Origin: Salminus brasiliensis
Taxonomy: Eukaryota > Chordata > Actinopteri > Characiformes > Bryconidae
DNA: 64,000 nt
Assembly: GCF_030463535.1 (NCBI RefSeq)
Contig: NC_132894.1
Span: forward strand, 15,397,433-15,461,432
Direction of reading: 5' to 3'
The notes beneath the pieces are model-generated. The model did no database searches. It was not told the DNA's origin and saw nothing but the letters and a program-made list of their open reading frames with translations. Both the position numbers and the translations under genes were made by a program. Below are positions 1 through 12,060 of this stretch, in pieces (the stretch's first letter is position 1; the number at the start of each line of letters is the position of its first letter).

Positions 1-3000
1 TACTTTTCATCATGCCAGTCATGATCACCCATGCCTCATGCAATTGCAGTCCAAGCCTGAGCTACGGCTGCTCAACATACCTAGTCACAATTGTGGTTCA
101 TCCTTCTAGAGTGCTGCCACACTTGCAGTCACTGTAACGACCTCGTGGAGAGCATTCGTCCTACCACGCGCTTTCAGGTTATTTTTTATTTTATTTTTTT
201 TACAAAAGAAAAGCTGTATTACCTTTGTCTTTGTGATCACAACACAGTGAAACGGTGGTCCTGTGAGAACTACTAAGACTCTATTAAGGTTTTGATAAGA
301 CAAACTTAGCCTCTAAGTAACTTAGTCAGACTAGTGAGATCGGTTTTCCATCATTCGGGCAGCAATTCTTGAGATCAGGATGTGTAACAGCATATTCCCA
401 TGTTGCAGCCTAAACACAGAACTGAAGCATTTAATAAAAAGGTTAGCATTTCTATGTCGTCATTTTAAAGAGGGTTTATGTAAACATTTGTACATGGTCA
501 TGTCTGAATCTGAATATTACTGCAGAAACCTATGAGCAGCTGGGTCAGGGTCAGCAGGTCAGCAGACAACAATGTCCTGTTTTGTTCATGCTGTAGTTGA
601 TGAAGTGCAACGCTGCTGTGAAATGGTGATGAGATTTCTCTCAGCTAGTTATATCCTAGTTGTAAGGCGAGAATTGTAATTTATGGCTTCTTGGCTCCCC
701 CTACAGTTGAGAAAGTTTAATTCCTTTTCCTCTACTGCAGTAAAACACAGCTCCCCCAGAAGGACACGCTTTACATGCATTTCTGGACAAGCTGGGACAT
801 ACAGCACCGGCGTATGAAGTGAAAGAAGCATGTGGATTGTCAAGGTCGAGTACGGTTGCATGATTTTAAACAAATGCAACAATGGTTACACAGAGTTACG
901 CATTTCTCACTAGCGGTCTAGTGCCCGCGTCACCAAAGTTACATTGTGCAGTAGCCGGCGTGCCAGGTCCATTTAAACAATGACACTAATGATTCCTATT
1001 ATTTTGAAATGGTTATTTTAAGGTAAAATGCTGCCTACTGTTGCATTAAGTAACGCTACACATCAACGTATAAGCTCAAATTTGGCAGGCCAATCCATCT
1101 TGCTTGGCTCTCGCTATTCAACTAATTTACATGTGTGCCATTAGTATGGCATGCGGTTATGCAAGCAAATGCAACGACAGTCTGACCACACAAATAGGAT
1201 TTGATCACCTAGAACATAGGACTGAAAGCTCTATTTCAGAAATCTGATTTGCCCTGCACTGAGCAGAGCCTGTGTGATGTACATAAAAAAGAAAGATCTG
1301 GACCTTGCATGAATAAATCAATGTGCAGCAGATCAAGCTAATTACACTTTTTAAAGCACTAATACTACACAATTTTAGTTTTCCCATTGACAACATCTGG
1401 CCATAGACACGTGTTTGCTTTGCCAGATGTACAAAACATGCTCCAAATCCTACAGTACGACGGAAATCAATCTTTAAGGCTTAATTAGTGTAATGGACAT
1501 ATTGTAGCAGTGGGACCCATCTGACACAATGACAGATTCTAGCTGAATAACAGTGCTGGCACCATCTACATCAAACATACAATGAGAATGCTGTACTCCT
1601 CGTCACAAAGATGTAGCTAGTGCATAAAAACTATATCTTTCTATAAATATGTCTCAGCAGTGTTTTACTGTCATGTCATGAGTTGATTACCATTATGCTT
1701 ATTACCATAGAGAGGTGTGGGCAAAACATGCCCATTTTTTATAATATATATTTTTTAATAAATCAAAAGGTGCTGGAAGTCACAGATGCCTTTTCCCCTC
1801 AAAGGTGTAGCAGGACTTGACTTGTCATCCTGAGAGACAACATCCTGCGGCCTTTACAACAGCTTAGCTCTCAAAACGTTTTTCTTTTCAGCAGGTATGA
1901 AATGCCGCTGCCAGAGAACAAACCATCACAACTTACTTTGAAACTGCAACTGCAGTCTGTTTGAGCTTTGACTGACAGGAGTTAAATAAGAACATTACCT
2001 TCGCTTACAAATCAGTGCTAAACATATGAGAGGTAAAACTAAGAGGGAACATGTGACATAGCTGCAGTGACCTTGATCGTTCCACTCAGGTGTTGCTTTG
2101 TTTTTTGTTTTTATTTTTATTTTAAAGGCAGATCTTTTCATTTTGTTGAGTGCTCAAATGTTAACTGCGCCATTAGGGCGGTCGGACATGTTGTGATAAA
2201 CCACAGGCATTGCTGGCAGCTCCTGTAATTGCTTCTCCCGAATTGGTTCTGTTCAATAAGCACCACGCTGTCGCATTGCTTACCAATGAGACAAGAACAG
2301 CCTCCATTTCGACCTCTCACCTCCATGAGGCCAAATGCACTCTTTCCTTCTGTGATAGCAACTTTTTCTCCCTCTCTGTTCCAATTGACTTGCTCTTTCT
2401 TGCACACTTCCTCTTGGATTGTTTGCTACTTTCCCAGTCTGCAAACAAATAGAGGTGAACAGCCAGCAGCCTTGAGAACTATTTGCTAATAACGATATGC
2501 TTACGAAAAAGCTTACCCCATTTCAGAGTTCAAGGCACCTGAACTGATGATGGATAATTCATAGGCTCCACCACAGGTGGCAGAAGAGGGGAGACGAGAG
2601 GCAGTGTTGAAATGACGAGAGAATGAGAGTTCCCAATGGATTTGGCCAGCTGTTTCTGCTCCAGATGTCCAAGGCCAGCAATAAAAGCAGGGTGTAAATT
2701 GTTTTTTTTTTGGGGTTTTTTTTTTTGCCCCTCTCTGAGGTCCTCATTCGATTTCTCTTCCACCCGAGTAGCTCCTTGCTTGTCCGTAACCGAGGAATCA
2801 ATCTGCCATCGTAATTGGTGGTAATGCCTCCCGTTTGGTTGACCCTCACCATGTTATGTTCCCTTGTCGGCGCCGTATTGTGGGCAGCGCTAAATCTATT
2901 TTTCTCCATCTCTCATGCTCTTTCACTCTCTCACTCCGTCTCCCTCCTTTATTGGAGCCAGATGGGGGAGTTGACTGTTTAGCCCAGGACAATGAATGCA

Positions 3001-4008
3001 TTCTGAAGGGTAGCCCAAATGTCACCCAGAAAATTTGAACACCTGCTCTGGTAATCGCACCTAATCGGCTAAACTAAGCAGTCTCGGAGAAAACCAAAAC
3101 AGCTCACTCGGGTTTTTATCAAGGTTTTCTGAAGGCTTGAAGGATTAGCCAATATTGGAGAGGCGGAGGTTAAACAATTGTGTTCTTCAACTAAACACAC
3201 AGCGCACAGGTGGATTTGTCAGGCGTCAATGCACACAAGACTCATTTATGACTCAGACAGATAATACAGCTCTGTCCAGAGAGTCATTACAGAAGTTTTT
3301 CTGCTTAAGGAGCATTAATTATTCATAGACAAACAAATAAATAAAACATCCCTTCCTTCTGCATGCATCTAGAGAATGTGCATATACTAGTGCGAACTGG
3401 TGGTTGAAACACAGGTAAACACTTTCAGCAGAATAATTAGCATGGCCATTTAGACATAGCATGACAGAGATAGCAAAACGAGTGAAAAGGAAAAGGATCC
3501 CCACATAAGTACTGAAAAAAAGACATGCTTTTTCTTTTTGATCACCATTTTTCCTGCCGTTAATGACGCCGCCCTGAGCAATTTGTTTGTGCAAAAAAGA
3601 TGCAGACCGTAAACAGCCATTACTTTAATTAAAGAGGGGAGGTTTCGTGTTATACTCATAAACTAATGACTCAACAAATAACAGCCTACTTCAAGTTAGA
3701 AAAGAAGAGCCTTTGTGTCGTTTGATGTGGTGTTTTATCCCTTTCTTAACTGGAAAAAAGAACAGCACAGAAACATCATTATATTGCCTCACTACAAAGG
3801 CAGAAACACCTTGTTTCCACTAGCCCCCTCATCCATCTTGCAGTTGGTTCATCCTCCTCATATGGAGGGTGGAATTAGAGATGGCTTTGGGTAAGATGTA
3901 CCTGGCACTAAAATGATGTGGTTATGAAAGCATGGCAGTGAAGATCAAAATGTTCCTCTTAATGGAAATGAGGTTTCCCCCTGTGCTCTCTGTTATATGG
4001 TTTTAAAG

Positions 4009-4021
4009 TGCCACCTAGTGG
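4009..4021 (-). promoter_or_regulatory. CTCF-like core motif
   Basis: The minus strand reads CCACTAGGTGGCA, a close match to the known vertebrate CTCF core. This is motif resemblance only; a single core match is weak evidence of occupancy. Confidence 0.25.
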
Positions 4022-6821
4022 TTGACATCTGCATTTCTTTTCAAACAGGCTTCAGAGGAAAGCACATGACCTGTAACCAGGTCCTAATTAACATTAAGGT
4101 GCATTAAAATGTTACTGACCATCCAAGAATGCAATAGGTTGGGTTTCCTCTGCAGAAACAAGATCACTGCAGTTTACAGACTAGTTTAAGTAACAGTAAA
4201 TGCAGAAACCAATAAGCCAATAAAACGTTATTGACTGTATTTTTCTGTGTTTATCCTTTTATTTCACGGTACATCTTGTTGTAGTTTTTGTAACATACTC
4301 TGCCACCAGTTACAGCAAGTTGAAATAAATCACTGAAGACAAATTCCAAATATGAATCCAAGCTAGATTTATTCCAAATGAGCTAAATACTGGACTTTCA
4401 TTCAAAATCTTCCATAAGCCATAAAAAAGGCCCTTAAAATGGCATGCTCAATATATCTTTAAAATTGCATAAAGATTTGATTACACAGAATCACAATGTG
4501 GTTTGCAATTGTAAGTGAAATAATGAAATAAGATTTTTAAACAGATACAATTAAACTGCAAAAATAATTAGTTACATTTCCTCTAAAGGGCAAAAGCATA
4601 GGCCTTGCAAGCACAGGGTGTGGAAGCTTCTCGCAGTTACTTACTAAAACTGAGCTTATAGGAAACAAGAAGGAGGGGGAGATCGGAAAAACTAGACTAA
4701 ACAAGCCTTACGTGGATTTTTCCTTACTAAACTCATAAAATCAAACTAGTCTACAGGAAACAGCACACTCAAACGCTTAAAGAGCAAAATCTCAACCCTT
4801 CTACACCATGCTTATATAGTATCTGACCAATAATCTCGAACAGTATTGATGTCCTGTAGATTTATTTGCACCAGCAAAAATCCCAATCCACACATCCACA
4901 GTCTTCATAGCTGCAAACTAATTAAACTAATCAAAATCAGTCAGAGCACTGAAGCACTGGTCAACTAAAACTACTGGATCATTTCAATTTAGACCATATT
5001 ACATAACATTAGCCAACATTATCCTTAGGGATATAGGACAATATCAGAATAATATCAGTGTAAAATCATAGAAGATTGTTGGCTAAAACTCTATATTATC
5101 TGCAGTTTGTTTATTTTGCTCTTCTTGTTACCCCTCAGAAACATGTCAAATAATTATATTTATCTGTAATGCTTTTTCCCCCTAATGTATGCATTTTATA
5201 AACATTTATGCATTGACCTCAACAGATATGTACATGAAGAAGAAAATGTATCTCGGTGAATCCATAATTACTGGTTATTGGAGTTTTCATTTTGGTTAAG
5301 CGGTGGAAAGTTAGCCTAGCTATAACAGTAAGACAAGCAGCCTGGGATCAGGCAGTATTTTCGCAAAACAACCGATTTCCACCGAAGCTTCCTCTCTTCT
5401 TTAGCCACTCCTTACACAAACACTTCTGACCCTGCAAAGGGAATTAGAAACCATTTCAGGAATGTCCTACCACACTGATGACACCCTCTACAGCTCACAG
5501 ACCTTTCAACTGAAAAACTGCAACAGATTCCAATGGCATTAACAGTCTCTGGCTGTCCTGAATTTTACTCCCCTCTCTTTCCTTCTTTCTCTCGTGTTTT
5601 AGGTTACTCACTTCCTCTCACTGTAAAAACTCAACAGCATGGCAGAGTCTGCTTGGTTCCCAAGGCATCTGGGTTATGGGCAAAATTAATCATCTGTGCA
5701 AGATTGCCCATTACAGCACTGAGGGAGAATTTGCCTAGGCCTGGGGCAGAAACTCAGATCATCCTGCCAAATGCTCTCAGAACGAGAGACTATGACACGA
5801 AGACAGACACTGTTCGACACTGCCAACCGGTGATTTCAAGAGGACCAAATCAGAAAGAACCAATAACAAGAGCTCTCGTTTAAAAGTCCCAAAATTTTAG
5901 GTCTCATTTGGGACAGCTAATAGCATTCAGTTGCTGTTTTTTTTTTTGTTTTTGTGCACACTAAGCCCATTAAAAGCCTCAAACATCCAATCCAAAGTGC
6001 ACCCAGGCGACAGGAGCCTCAGGGCAGGCCACTATCTGTGGAGTACCTTTGCTGGGCCCGTTGTCTACGTGGGTGCTTTGGCGGACTTTCAGACACAACA
6101 GTTCTCCAGCACTGAGCCACGGAAGCAACTGTGGATTAGTCTGCCTTATCTCTGTGCTAATTTTATCCGTTGATTTAGCCACTACACCTCAGCAGTCAAC
6201 ATCTTAGTGTAATACAGCAGTGGAAAAGAGACTAACAGCAAGGCCCGTGCTTATCCAACCTCCCCCCCACCCCCTCTCATCAATGGACTGCTGAGTCTCT
6301 GAGACGCTCGAGTAATAATTCCGAAAAATGATCAGCTCTAAAAGGAGGACAGGCTCATCTTACCTGTGGTCTATAACGTCTACAGGAGCCCATTCCAGCT
6401 GCTGACCACTTGATGGAAACACGGTGACTCTTCTACCTTTTTTGGCAGCAGCTTCTCACACCTCAGTTTCAGGTGAGATCAGGTGAGATCAGGTGAGAGG
6501 TGGACTTCCCTCATGCCTGAACACTTCACCTCATTTGATCAGTATCTTGCAGACATGTCCCCTGTGGGAGCTGAGGGGAACGGACGGGATGGGTCTTGCC
6601 CTACTAAAGAAGAACTAGAGCAATATCGCTGGCCTCATAAAATTGCTTTAATATTCCTGTCAGTAAATGGGCTTCCCACTGGTGAATTATGGGAGAGGTG
6701 CACGCTTGTGGCGAGCAGGAGCCTGTCAGCCCCCTAAATCGTGGCATGTGAGATGGGAGTAGAGGGGGGCAGAGGCAGGTGAACAGAAACGCGCATGTCT
6801 GTGAGAAGAAAGGCAGGAAAA

Positions 6822-6859
6822 CAAACAAACAAACAAACAAACAAACAAACAAACAAACA
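6822..6859. repeat. (CAAA)n / (TTTG)n tetranucleotide microsatellite
   Basis: About nine uninterrupted AAAC units on the plus strand. The array starts about a dozen bases inside the intron after the donor of the 6,873-7,022 exon, so the transcript would carry a UUUG array immediately downstream of its first 5' splice site. Confidence 0.9.
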
Positions 6860-6872
6860 TGCAGCTACTTAC

Positions 6873-7022
6873 AAACTTAGGCTTCTTCTCCCCTTCCTCG
6901 GCCCCATAACTGCCATGGGCGGACGACCCTCCCACGACGAAGCCCTTTTTGCGGTGTGTTTTGGTCTCTCGCCCTTGACTGGAGGAGTCGTAGCGTTGGT
7001 GCTGGTGGTAGTAGTTCTCCAT
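6873..7022 (-). CDS. First coding exon of an unidentified gene (partial)
   Basis: An open exon of 50 codons starting MENYYHQHQRYDSSSQGR and ending KKPKF. The ATG at 7,022 is preceded in frame by a TAG five codons upstream, which fixes the start. The exon ends in phase 0 at a near-ideal donor (TTT|gtaagt). It lies beneath a CpG-rich region with CCAAT and CRE-like sites, as expected for a first exon. The peptide is hydrophilic, rich in His, Tyr, Ser, Gly and Lys, has no signal peptide and is probably disordered, with a basic THRKKGFVVGG stretch. I do not recognise the family. The remaining exons should lie to the left, outside the window. The reading frame, start and donor are seen directly; that it is expressed protein is inference. 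Confidence 0.6.
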
Positions 7023-7049
7023 GAGGTCTACTGGCTAGGTCTAGCTGTC

Positions 7050-7750
7050 TAATGCTACAGGTATCGACACTGTTCAGCCGCTCACATTGAACACGAGCAG
7101 CAGGCGAAGCTAGCTAGCTAGCTATAATGATAACTGTAGGCGGCTCAGTCAGTCAGCCAGTCAGTCAGTCAGTCAGTCAGCCGCTGTGTCCTCGCCAGTC
7201 AACAACACTCCGTCTGCAGCGTGTCTGCTCCGAGGTCCCTGTCCGGGGCCACAGGCCGGGCCAGCTCGGATTAAGTTGACGTTAGCTAGCAAGCTAGCTA
7301 GCTAATACTGGCTAGTGTAGTGAAAGCTAGCCTGTTAGCTTAGCCGGCTAACGTTAATCCAATTTCGAGCTTTTTTAGCTCACTTAACCCCTACCCTGAC
7401 GCGCGCCCCTCTCCAAAGTACCGCCCAGTGCACCTGGAATTACGACCAAAGAGAAGCTGTGAAGAATATCAGCTGTCAACGCCGAAACGAGCTGCGGCGA
7501 AAACTGAGCCCGAATCGGCCCGAATCAGCCCCAAATCTGCAGCGTCTGAAACTCCCGCCGTCAGTGACAGCGCCGAGCCAGCCAATCAGGTTCGCCGGGC
7601 CGGACTAAGCGTGACGTAACAGGGGCATTGGCGGCATGTGATTGGCGGAGAGAGCGAGGGCGCGGGGGAGCGGGAGCTGTGAGGGGGAAAAGCTGCTGAC
7701 GCCCCTTTCTTTATAAGAGGCTTTTCTCAAAGGCGGGGGCTATGAGTTTA
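7050..7750 (-). promoter_or_regulatory. CpG-rich promoter region, possibly bidirectional
   Basis: G+C and CpG content rise sharply compared with both flanks. CCAAT boxes occur at 7,582-7,586 (plus strand) and at 7,627-7,631 and 7,641-7,645 (minus strand). A CRE-like TGACGTAA lies at 7,612-7,619. A (CAGT)n tract lies at 7,142-7,183, and clustered GCTAGC palindromes lie at 7,107-7,125 and 7,283-7,345. It most likely drives the minus-strand exon at 6,873-7,022. A TATA-like ttataaga at 7,711 faces the plus strand, but no plus-strand coding exon follows, so divergent transcription is only a possibility. Confidence 0.55.
7142..7183. repeat. (CAGT)n tetranucleotide repeat
   Basis: Nine or so CAGT units with one interruption (cagccagt), lying in the probable 5' UTR or promoter of the unidentified gene. 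Confidence 0.85.
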
Positions 7751-8093
7751 GACCTGCACCTGAGCTTAGTGTGTAGTGTGTAGTTCATATAGTTCGCCAT
7801 GCAGTTCGCCATGCAGTTCGGATTACAGGCTCACACTGCTTCTTCACTCTTCTACTGAATGCTGGACACGCTCCCGCAGGCTGTGTGAGAGTGTAGTGTT
7901 CCAGTGTTACTGAACCCATACAGTTATTACAGGTCTGTCATGGTCTGAGCATGGTTTCAATTATTCTTTTTAATACTGTGCTTAATTTCTTTTATTGCTT
8001 TATTTCTGGAAAAATAAATGTAATATTTAAAAATAAGTTATACATGTAAATCAGCATAAAAAGGGAAAGCAAGACGCTCAGATGCAAATGGTG

Positions 8094-8253
8094 ATTGGTG
8101 TGGCGCAACAGATAACACCATGTGGGAGACCAGGGTTCGATTCCCAGTCTGGGTGACTATGCTGCGCTACACCAATAAGAGTCCTTGGGCCAGACTCCTA
8201 ACACTACATTGGCCCACATAAGAGCGTCTGCTTAATGGTGTAAATGTAAATGT
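8094..8253 (+). mobile_element. tRNA-derived SINE, internally deleted copy
   Basis: It begins with a tRNA-like A-box region (tggtgtggcgcaac) and has a perfect B-box core, ggttcgattcc, at 8,134-8,144. It ends in the 3' tail typical of fish SINEs (taagagcgtctgct...aatgtaaatgta). It matches the copy at 53,486-53,701 along its length. It lacks about 25 bases between A and B boxes and about 38 bases before the tail that the other copy keeps. Confidence 0.85.
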
Positions 8254-8394
8254 AAAAACATAGATAAATGACCAATATATCCATAATATAAATAATAGAA
8301 GTAAAAAAGCAATAAATAGAAAATGCCTTTTTCTAAATGCTAAGAGGTTGTGTTGTTGCAGGCCCTTATAATAAAGCATGTACACTGTGGTTTA

Positions 8395-8845
8395 GGAGCG
8401 CTACAGCTCTAGGGAAAAAAGCTGTTATCAGCGTGTCATCTTGTGCTGGTTTTGATGGTCCTGGGTCTTCTACCAGAGGAGGAGTGTCTGGAAGAGGTGG
8501 TGTCCAGGATGGATAGGGGTCAGCTGTAATAGTGCCAGCATGTTTCCTCGCCCTGCTGGCGTAGATCTCCTGAAGCGTTGGCAGATTACATCCAGTGATC
8601 CTCTCTGCTGTCCTGATGATGCACTGGAGTTTGGCTGGCTCCTGGGAGGTGGAGGAACCAAACCAGATGGTTATGGGTGATGTGAGGATGGCCTGAGTGA
8701 TCTGGCTTTACTGCATACTTTGGATTCTGGCTGCAGTTTTTGCTTCTCTGGAGGATTTGTTGCAGTGTGATTATCGGGGAAAGCTTTTCATTGTACTGTG
8801 GTCTTTTGCACTCTGATAATAAAGCTCAATTGAAACTAGTTTCTG
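8395..8845 (-). mobile_element. Truncated non-LTR retrotransposon (LINE) 3' part
   Basis: Read on the minus strand, 8,400-8,700 encodes the carboxy end of a LINE ORF2: WFGSSTSQE, then LQCIIRTAERITGC and LPTLQEIYASR, the pattern that follows the reverse transcriptase in L2/Rex-like fish LINEs. The frame is broken elsewhere. Clade assignment is tentative. A second relic carrying the matching ORF end is at 62,090-62,735. Confidence 0.7.
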
Positions 8846-8998
8846 ATATTATGTCACATTTAATCAACAGCTAGGCATAGAATAGCTTAAAGGAATGGAT
8901 TAAATTGACCCACTTTGTTTCCAACCTAATTTGCCCTCCATCCCAAACATAGTTCATCAGAGCCATTACATGTTTGGTGTCCGCAGTCTTTCTGTTTT

Positions 8999-9067
8999 TG
9001 CACTGGAGCTACGAAGCTAATCTAACTACAGAGTAATGTCAGTCAGTAACCTTGTAGCTCCAGTGCA
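8999..9067. mobile_element. Hairpin-forming MITE core
   Basis: A perfect 14-bp inverted repeat (tgcactggagctac) has its arms at 8,999-9,012 and 9,054-9,067 around a 41-bp loop. This resembles the core of small non-autonomous DNA transposons common in fish. The outer ends are not defined. Confidence 0.5.
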
Positions 9068-9957
9068 AGCTAAAGAAGCAACATTTGGATGGCAAGCATG
9101 TCTTGATTCCATTCCTCAGCTAAAATTAGGTATAAGCCATTCCACACACAGTTTAGCCATTAAGGTGTAAACACCGAACACAACACAAGGCCGGAAAAGC
9201 ATGCAGAACTGATTCACTTAGAAATGGCAAGTTGACCCAAACTTCTGCAGCACAAAGCACCATTCTCAGACACCGAAATGAGCTACAGTTTCTGTTAGAG
9301 CGACGGCAGGGCAGGACAGAACAAGGCCCACAGAGTAAACAGATGTTTCGCTGTGATGTGCGACATTTGCGTGCTGAATGGAGCATTGGGCTTGCAATGT
9401 TGTGCCACATCTCCAAACAGCTATTGCTTAATGGGCATGTCATGAACAGTAGGTGGCATATTTGGGCTCTGTAACTATTACAAATGAGAAGATGTTTGGA
9501 TTGAATTGGATCTGAATTGAACACAGTTTGCGAATTAAGTATCTGAGCATTTGTGATTCCATCTTGCTTAAACAGGAACCACTCTTCCAGCCCAAGTTCA
9601 AGATTTATTTTGGCCCACTGGCAGAGCGCATCACTGGGATTTCTATATACGATTATGCATATGAGGTAATGCAAAAATCAACAGATTATGTATCAACAGA
9701 TGTTGTGCAAATAAACAAGTGCATAAACACTAATCCCGTGCAATCACATTGCAGACTCTCACATCTGAGACATGAGACACTTGTACTACCGAGGCAGACA
9801 TGAACTTTTCCTGCTGCTCCCTGTTGGAACTGCAGCCTAAACGAACATAAGATATACAGTATGCGCCTATGCGTCTTCTTTTTCCCCCTCAAAGCCTAAA
9901 GACCTCTGATAGAATAGTCCATCATGGCACATTTTGGCACTTTATGACCATGTTTTG

Positions 9958-10090
9958 ATCCAGTGGTTCTCAATCCTGGCCCTGGAGTGCCACCTCCCTG
10001 GCATTATGGAGTTTCCCCTGCTCCCAACACACCTGATCCAACTAATAAACTAATATATAAAACCCATTCTGAAGTCAGCTGTTCTTGGAG
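9958..10090. mobile_element. MITE-like fragment
   Basis: The stretch from 'ccagtggttctcaatcctgg' through 'caacacacctgatccaact' follows the arrangement of a widespread non-autonomous DNA element in fish. Related fragments occur at 14,249-14,415 and 38,772-38,930. Only one end is clear here. Confidence 0.5.
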
Positions 10091-10464
10091 CGGAGAAATC
10101 CCTGCAACATGCAACAGTGAAAAACCAAAATTTAGTTTATTTATCCTTCTTAGGTGCTGTTATTATTATAAGTAAGATATTCTGCTATTCCTAATATGGA
10201 AAAAAAAGAAAAGCCACATCTTACAATAATACAATACAATACATCTTGTTTATAAAATAGAAAAAGTTATATGTGGAAAAATGTGGTCCTGGCATAAAAA
10301 CATAGGGCATCACTGCAAAAGAATACAATTTCTACTGTCCATTTATGTTTTGCCCTGTGTCCCATGCTCTCCTTTTCTTATTTGTTGTCTATATTCACAA
10401 TTCTGAAATAAACACACTTTATTTTCCAGGGTCACTGAGTAGAATAAGTATATTAGTGAATTCC

Positions 10465-10965
10465 TGTTAGAATCCATGATATGACATACAATCATGTATC
10501 AGCAGTGTAATGCAGAAAACCATGCAGATATTGGCCAGGAGTTTCAGGTAGTGTTCACAGCAACCTCCAATAGAGGCAAACAAAGGGATTTCAGTGACCC
10601 TGAGCATGGTTGTTGGTGCCAGACTAGGTGAACAGTCCTTTTTGAGGAGAGAGGTTACTGAAGAATGGCCAGTCTGGTTCAAGCTGACAGAAAGGCTACG
10701 GTAGCTCAGTAGTTCTGTACAGTTGTGGTATGCAGAAAAGCAACTGCACACAGTTCTACTACTGTGAGCCAAGAACAAACGCCTGATGCTACAGTGGACA
10801 CCAGCAGGCTCACCAAAACCTGCTCTGGTCTCTGGTGAGACACACGGATAATAGAGTCAGGATTTGGTGCAAACAGCATGAATCTACAGAGCCAACCAGC
10901 CTTGTATCAACAGGTCAGGCAGGTGGGGGTGGTGTAATTTTTTTCTGGGCTAAATAAAGTGCTGA
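10465..10965 (+). mobile_element. Degenerate Tc1/mariner-type transposon, coding sense plus
   Basis: The sequence follows the transposase of a widespread fish element (TZF28-like, by recollection of the consensus). It has a GACAGAAAGGCTAC segment at about 10,686, a CAGAAAAGCA segment at about 10,733, 'gagccaagaacaaac' at about 10,767, and a downstream stretch about the target strand ending at ggtggtgtaat. Indels and stops break every frame. It is the same family as the antisense copy at 57,780-58,575. Confidence 0.75.
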
Positions 10966-11557
10966 GTGAGTAAACAGTAACAGCTAGGGGTGCACAAGCA
11001 GAATCAGCCAAGATCATATTTGGTCATTTTATTACATTGATTCTGGCAGATTCTAGCAGTAGTTGCGTTTCGATGTACAGTAGGTCTTAATTAATTTCAT
11101 GTTGTTTTAACAGTCTAATACATATTTATATTGCATCTTTGGCTCATAAAAACACTAGAAATGAGTTATGTGTTTGTGCAGTTCAGTGTGAGCTGGTCAT
11201 AACATTCGTGATCAGCACTTCCGTAGTTAGACCTGAACATTCTTCATAGCATTACTTGGTACAATTTTGCAACCTTACAACTGTATTGTTTTCACTTCGT
11301 GTTAATTACACTACATTCAAATGAATGCTTAATGCACAAAACCGTTTTACGCCTCCCGGTTGTTTCTGCTTTACTTAATCACAACACAACTTTTCAGTGA
11401 ACATCACAATATATTTATTCACCATTTACCAGATAGATTTTCATCTCTGTACAAGCAATATAGAGAGATTCTGACTGCATATATTCTTTCTATCTTACAG
11501 TATTATTTACATAAATGTACACAATTCAGAATACAAACCTGCTCCAATGTACAACAC

Positions 11558-12060
11558 ATACAGTCTTATTCAAAAGTTTTGGCACCCTTGGAGAAATTAC
11601 ACTTAAAAAAAAAAAACCTGAAGTGGTGAACGCAGCCTCTATAGCTAATCAAAGATAAAACAATATCTTTAGCAACCCCTAACGCACAGCTACTCTGTGT
11701 TTCATTACATTACAAAATAAAATTAAATAAATCATATTAAATCCCAAACCATCAATGTGGCCTGTACAAAAGTTTGTGCACCCTAAGTACTGAAATAATA
11801 AGTATCTGAGGGATCAAATCAATCAAGATACAATCTAGACATGCCAAAAAATCGGATATGGGTTGACAGTCTGACCATATCCCCAGCGCACTCTTTCATG
11901 ATCCGTATGGTATCTCACTATGGAAAAGATGTAGCCATCTCCCGTAATGCATGCTTTCCGAACTGGTCTAAATCAGACACGGAGCAGGAAAAGCCGGGGG
12001 GTAGAGGGATAAAGATGGTCCAGGCCCACAGGACTCTCAGGAGAACTAAAGAATAGGAAA
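11558..12060 (+). mobile_element. Probable Tc1/mariner relic
   Basis: The left end resembles a Tc1-like terminus (cttattcaaaagttttggca at about 11,566). A second similar motif (gtacaaaagtttgtgcaccc) occurs at about 11,764. The following 250 bases resemble decayed transposase, without an intact frame. Confidence 0.45.

Larger units (their letters stand above)
1..6872 (-). other. Probable first intron of the unidentified gene at 6,873-7,022
   Basis: No coding exon could be supported on either strand in these 6.9 kb; the open frames are short and lack coding character. The strong donor at 6,872/6,871 (minus strand) implies that this is intron running off the window. Positions 2,100-3,340 are of higher complexity and repeat-poor, and look like conserved non-coding DNA rather than decayed transposon. 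The rest is A/T-rich unique sequence with homopolymer tracts (for example at 1,735-1,760, 2,700-2,725 and 5,937-5,947). A run of near-identical 10-bp units (aggtgagatc) sits at 6,471-6,497. Confidence 0.5.

Noticed and set aside
5533-5883. 116-codon plus-strand frame
   Set aside because: No homology recognised, no splice sites in phase, no codon bias; probably chance in intron DNA.
7428-7619. 63-codon plus-strand frame in the CpG promoter
   Set aside because: High-GC promoter DNA readily gives open frames; no start context or downstream splice partner.
9153-9674. 173-codon open frame on the minus strand
   Set aside because: Composition is not protein-like (Cys- and Leu-rich, no domain), there is no splice or promoter context, and it is surrounded by transposon debris.
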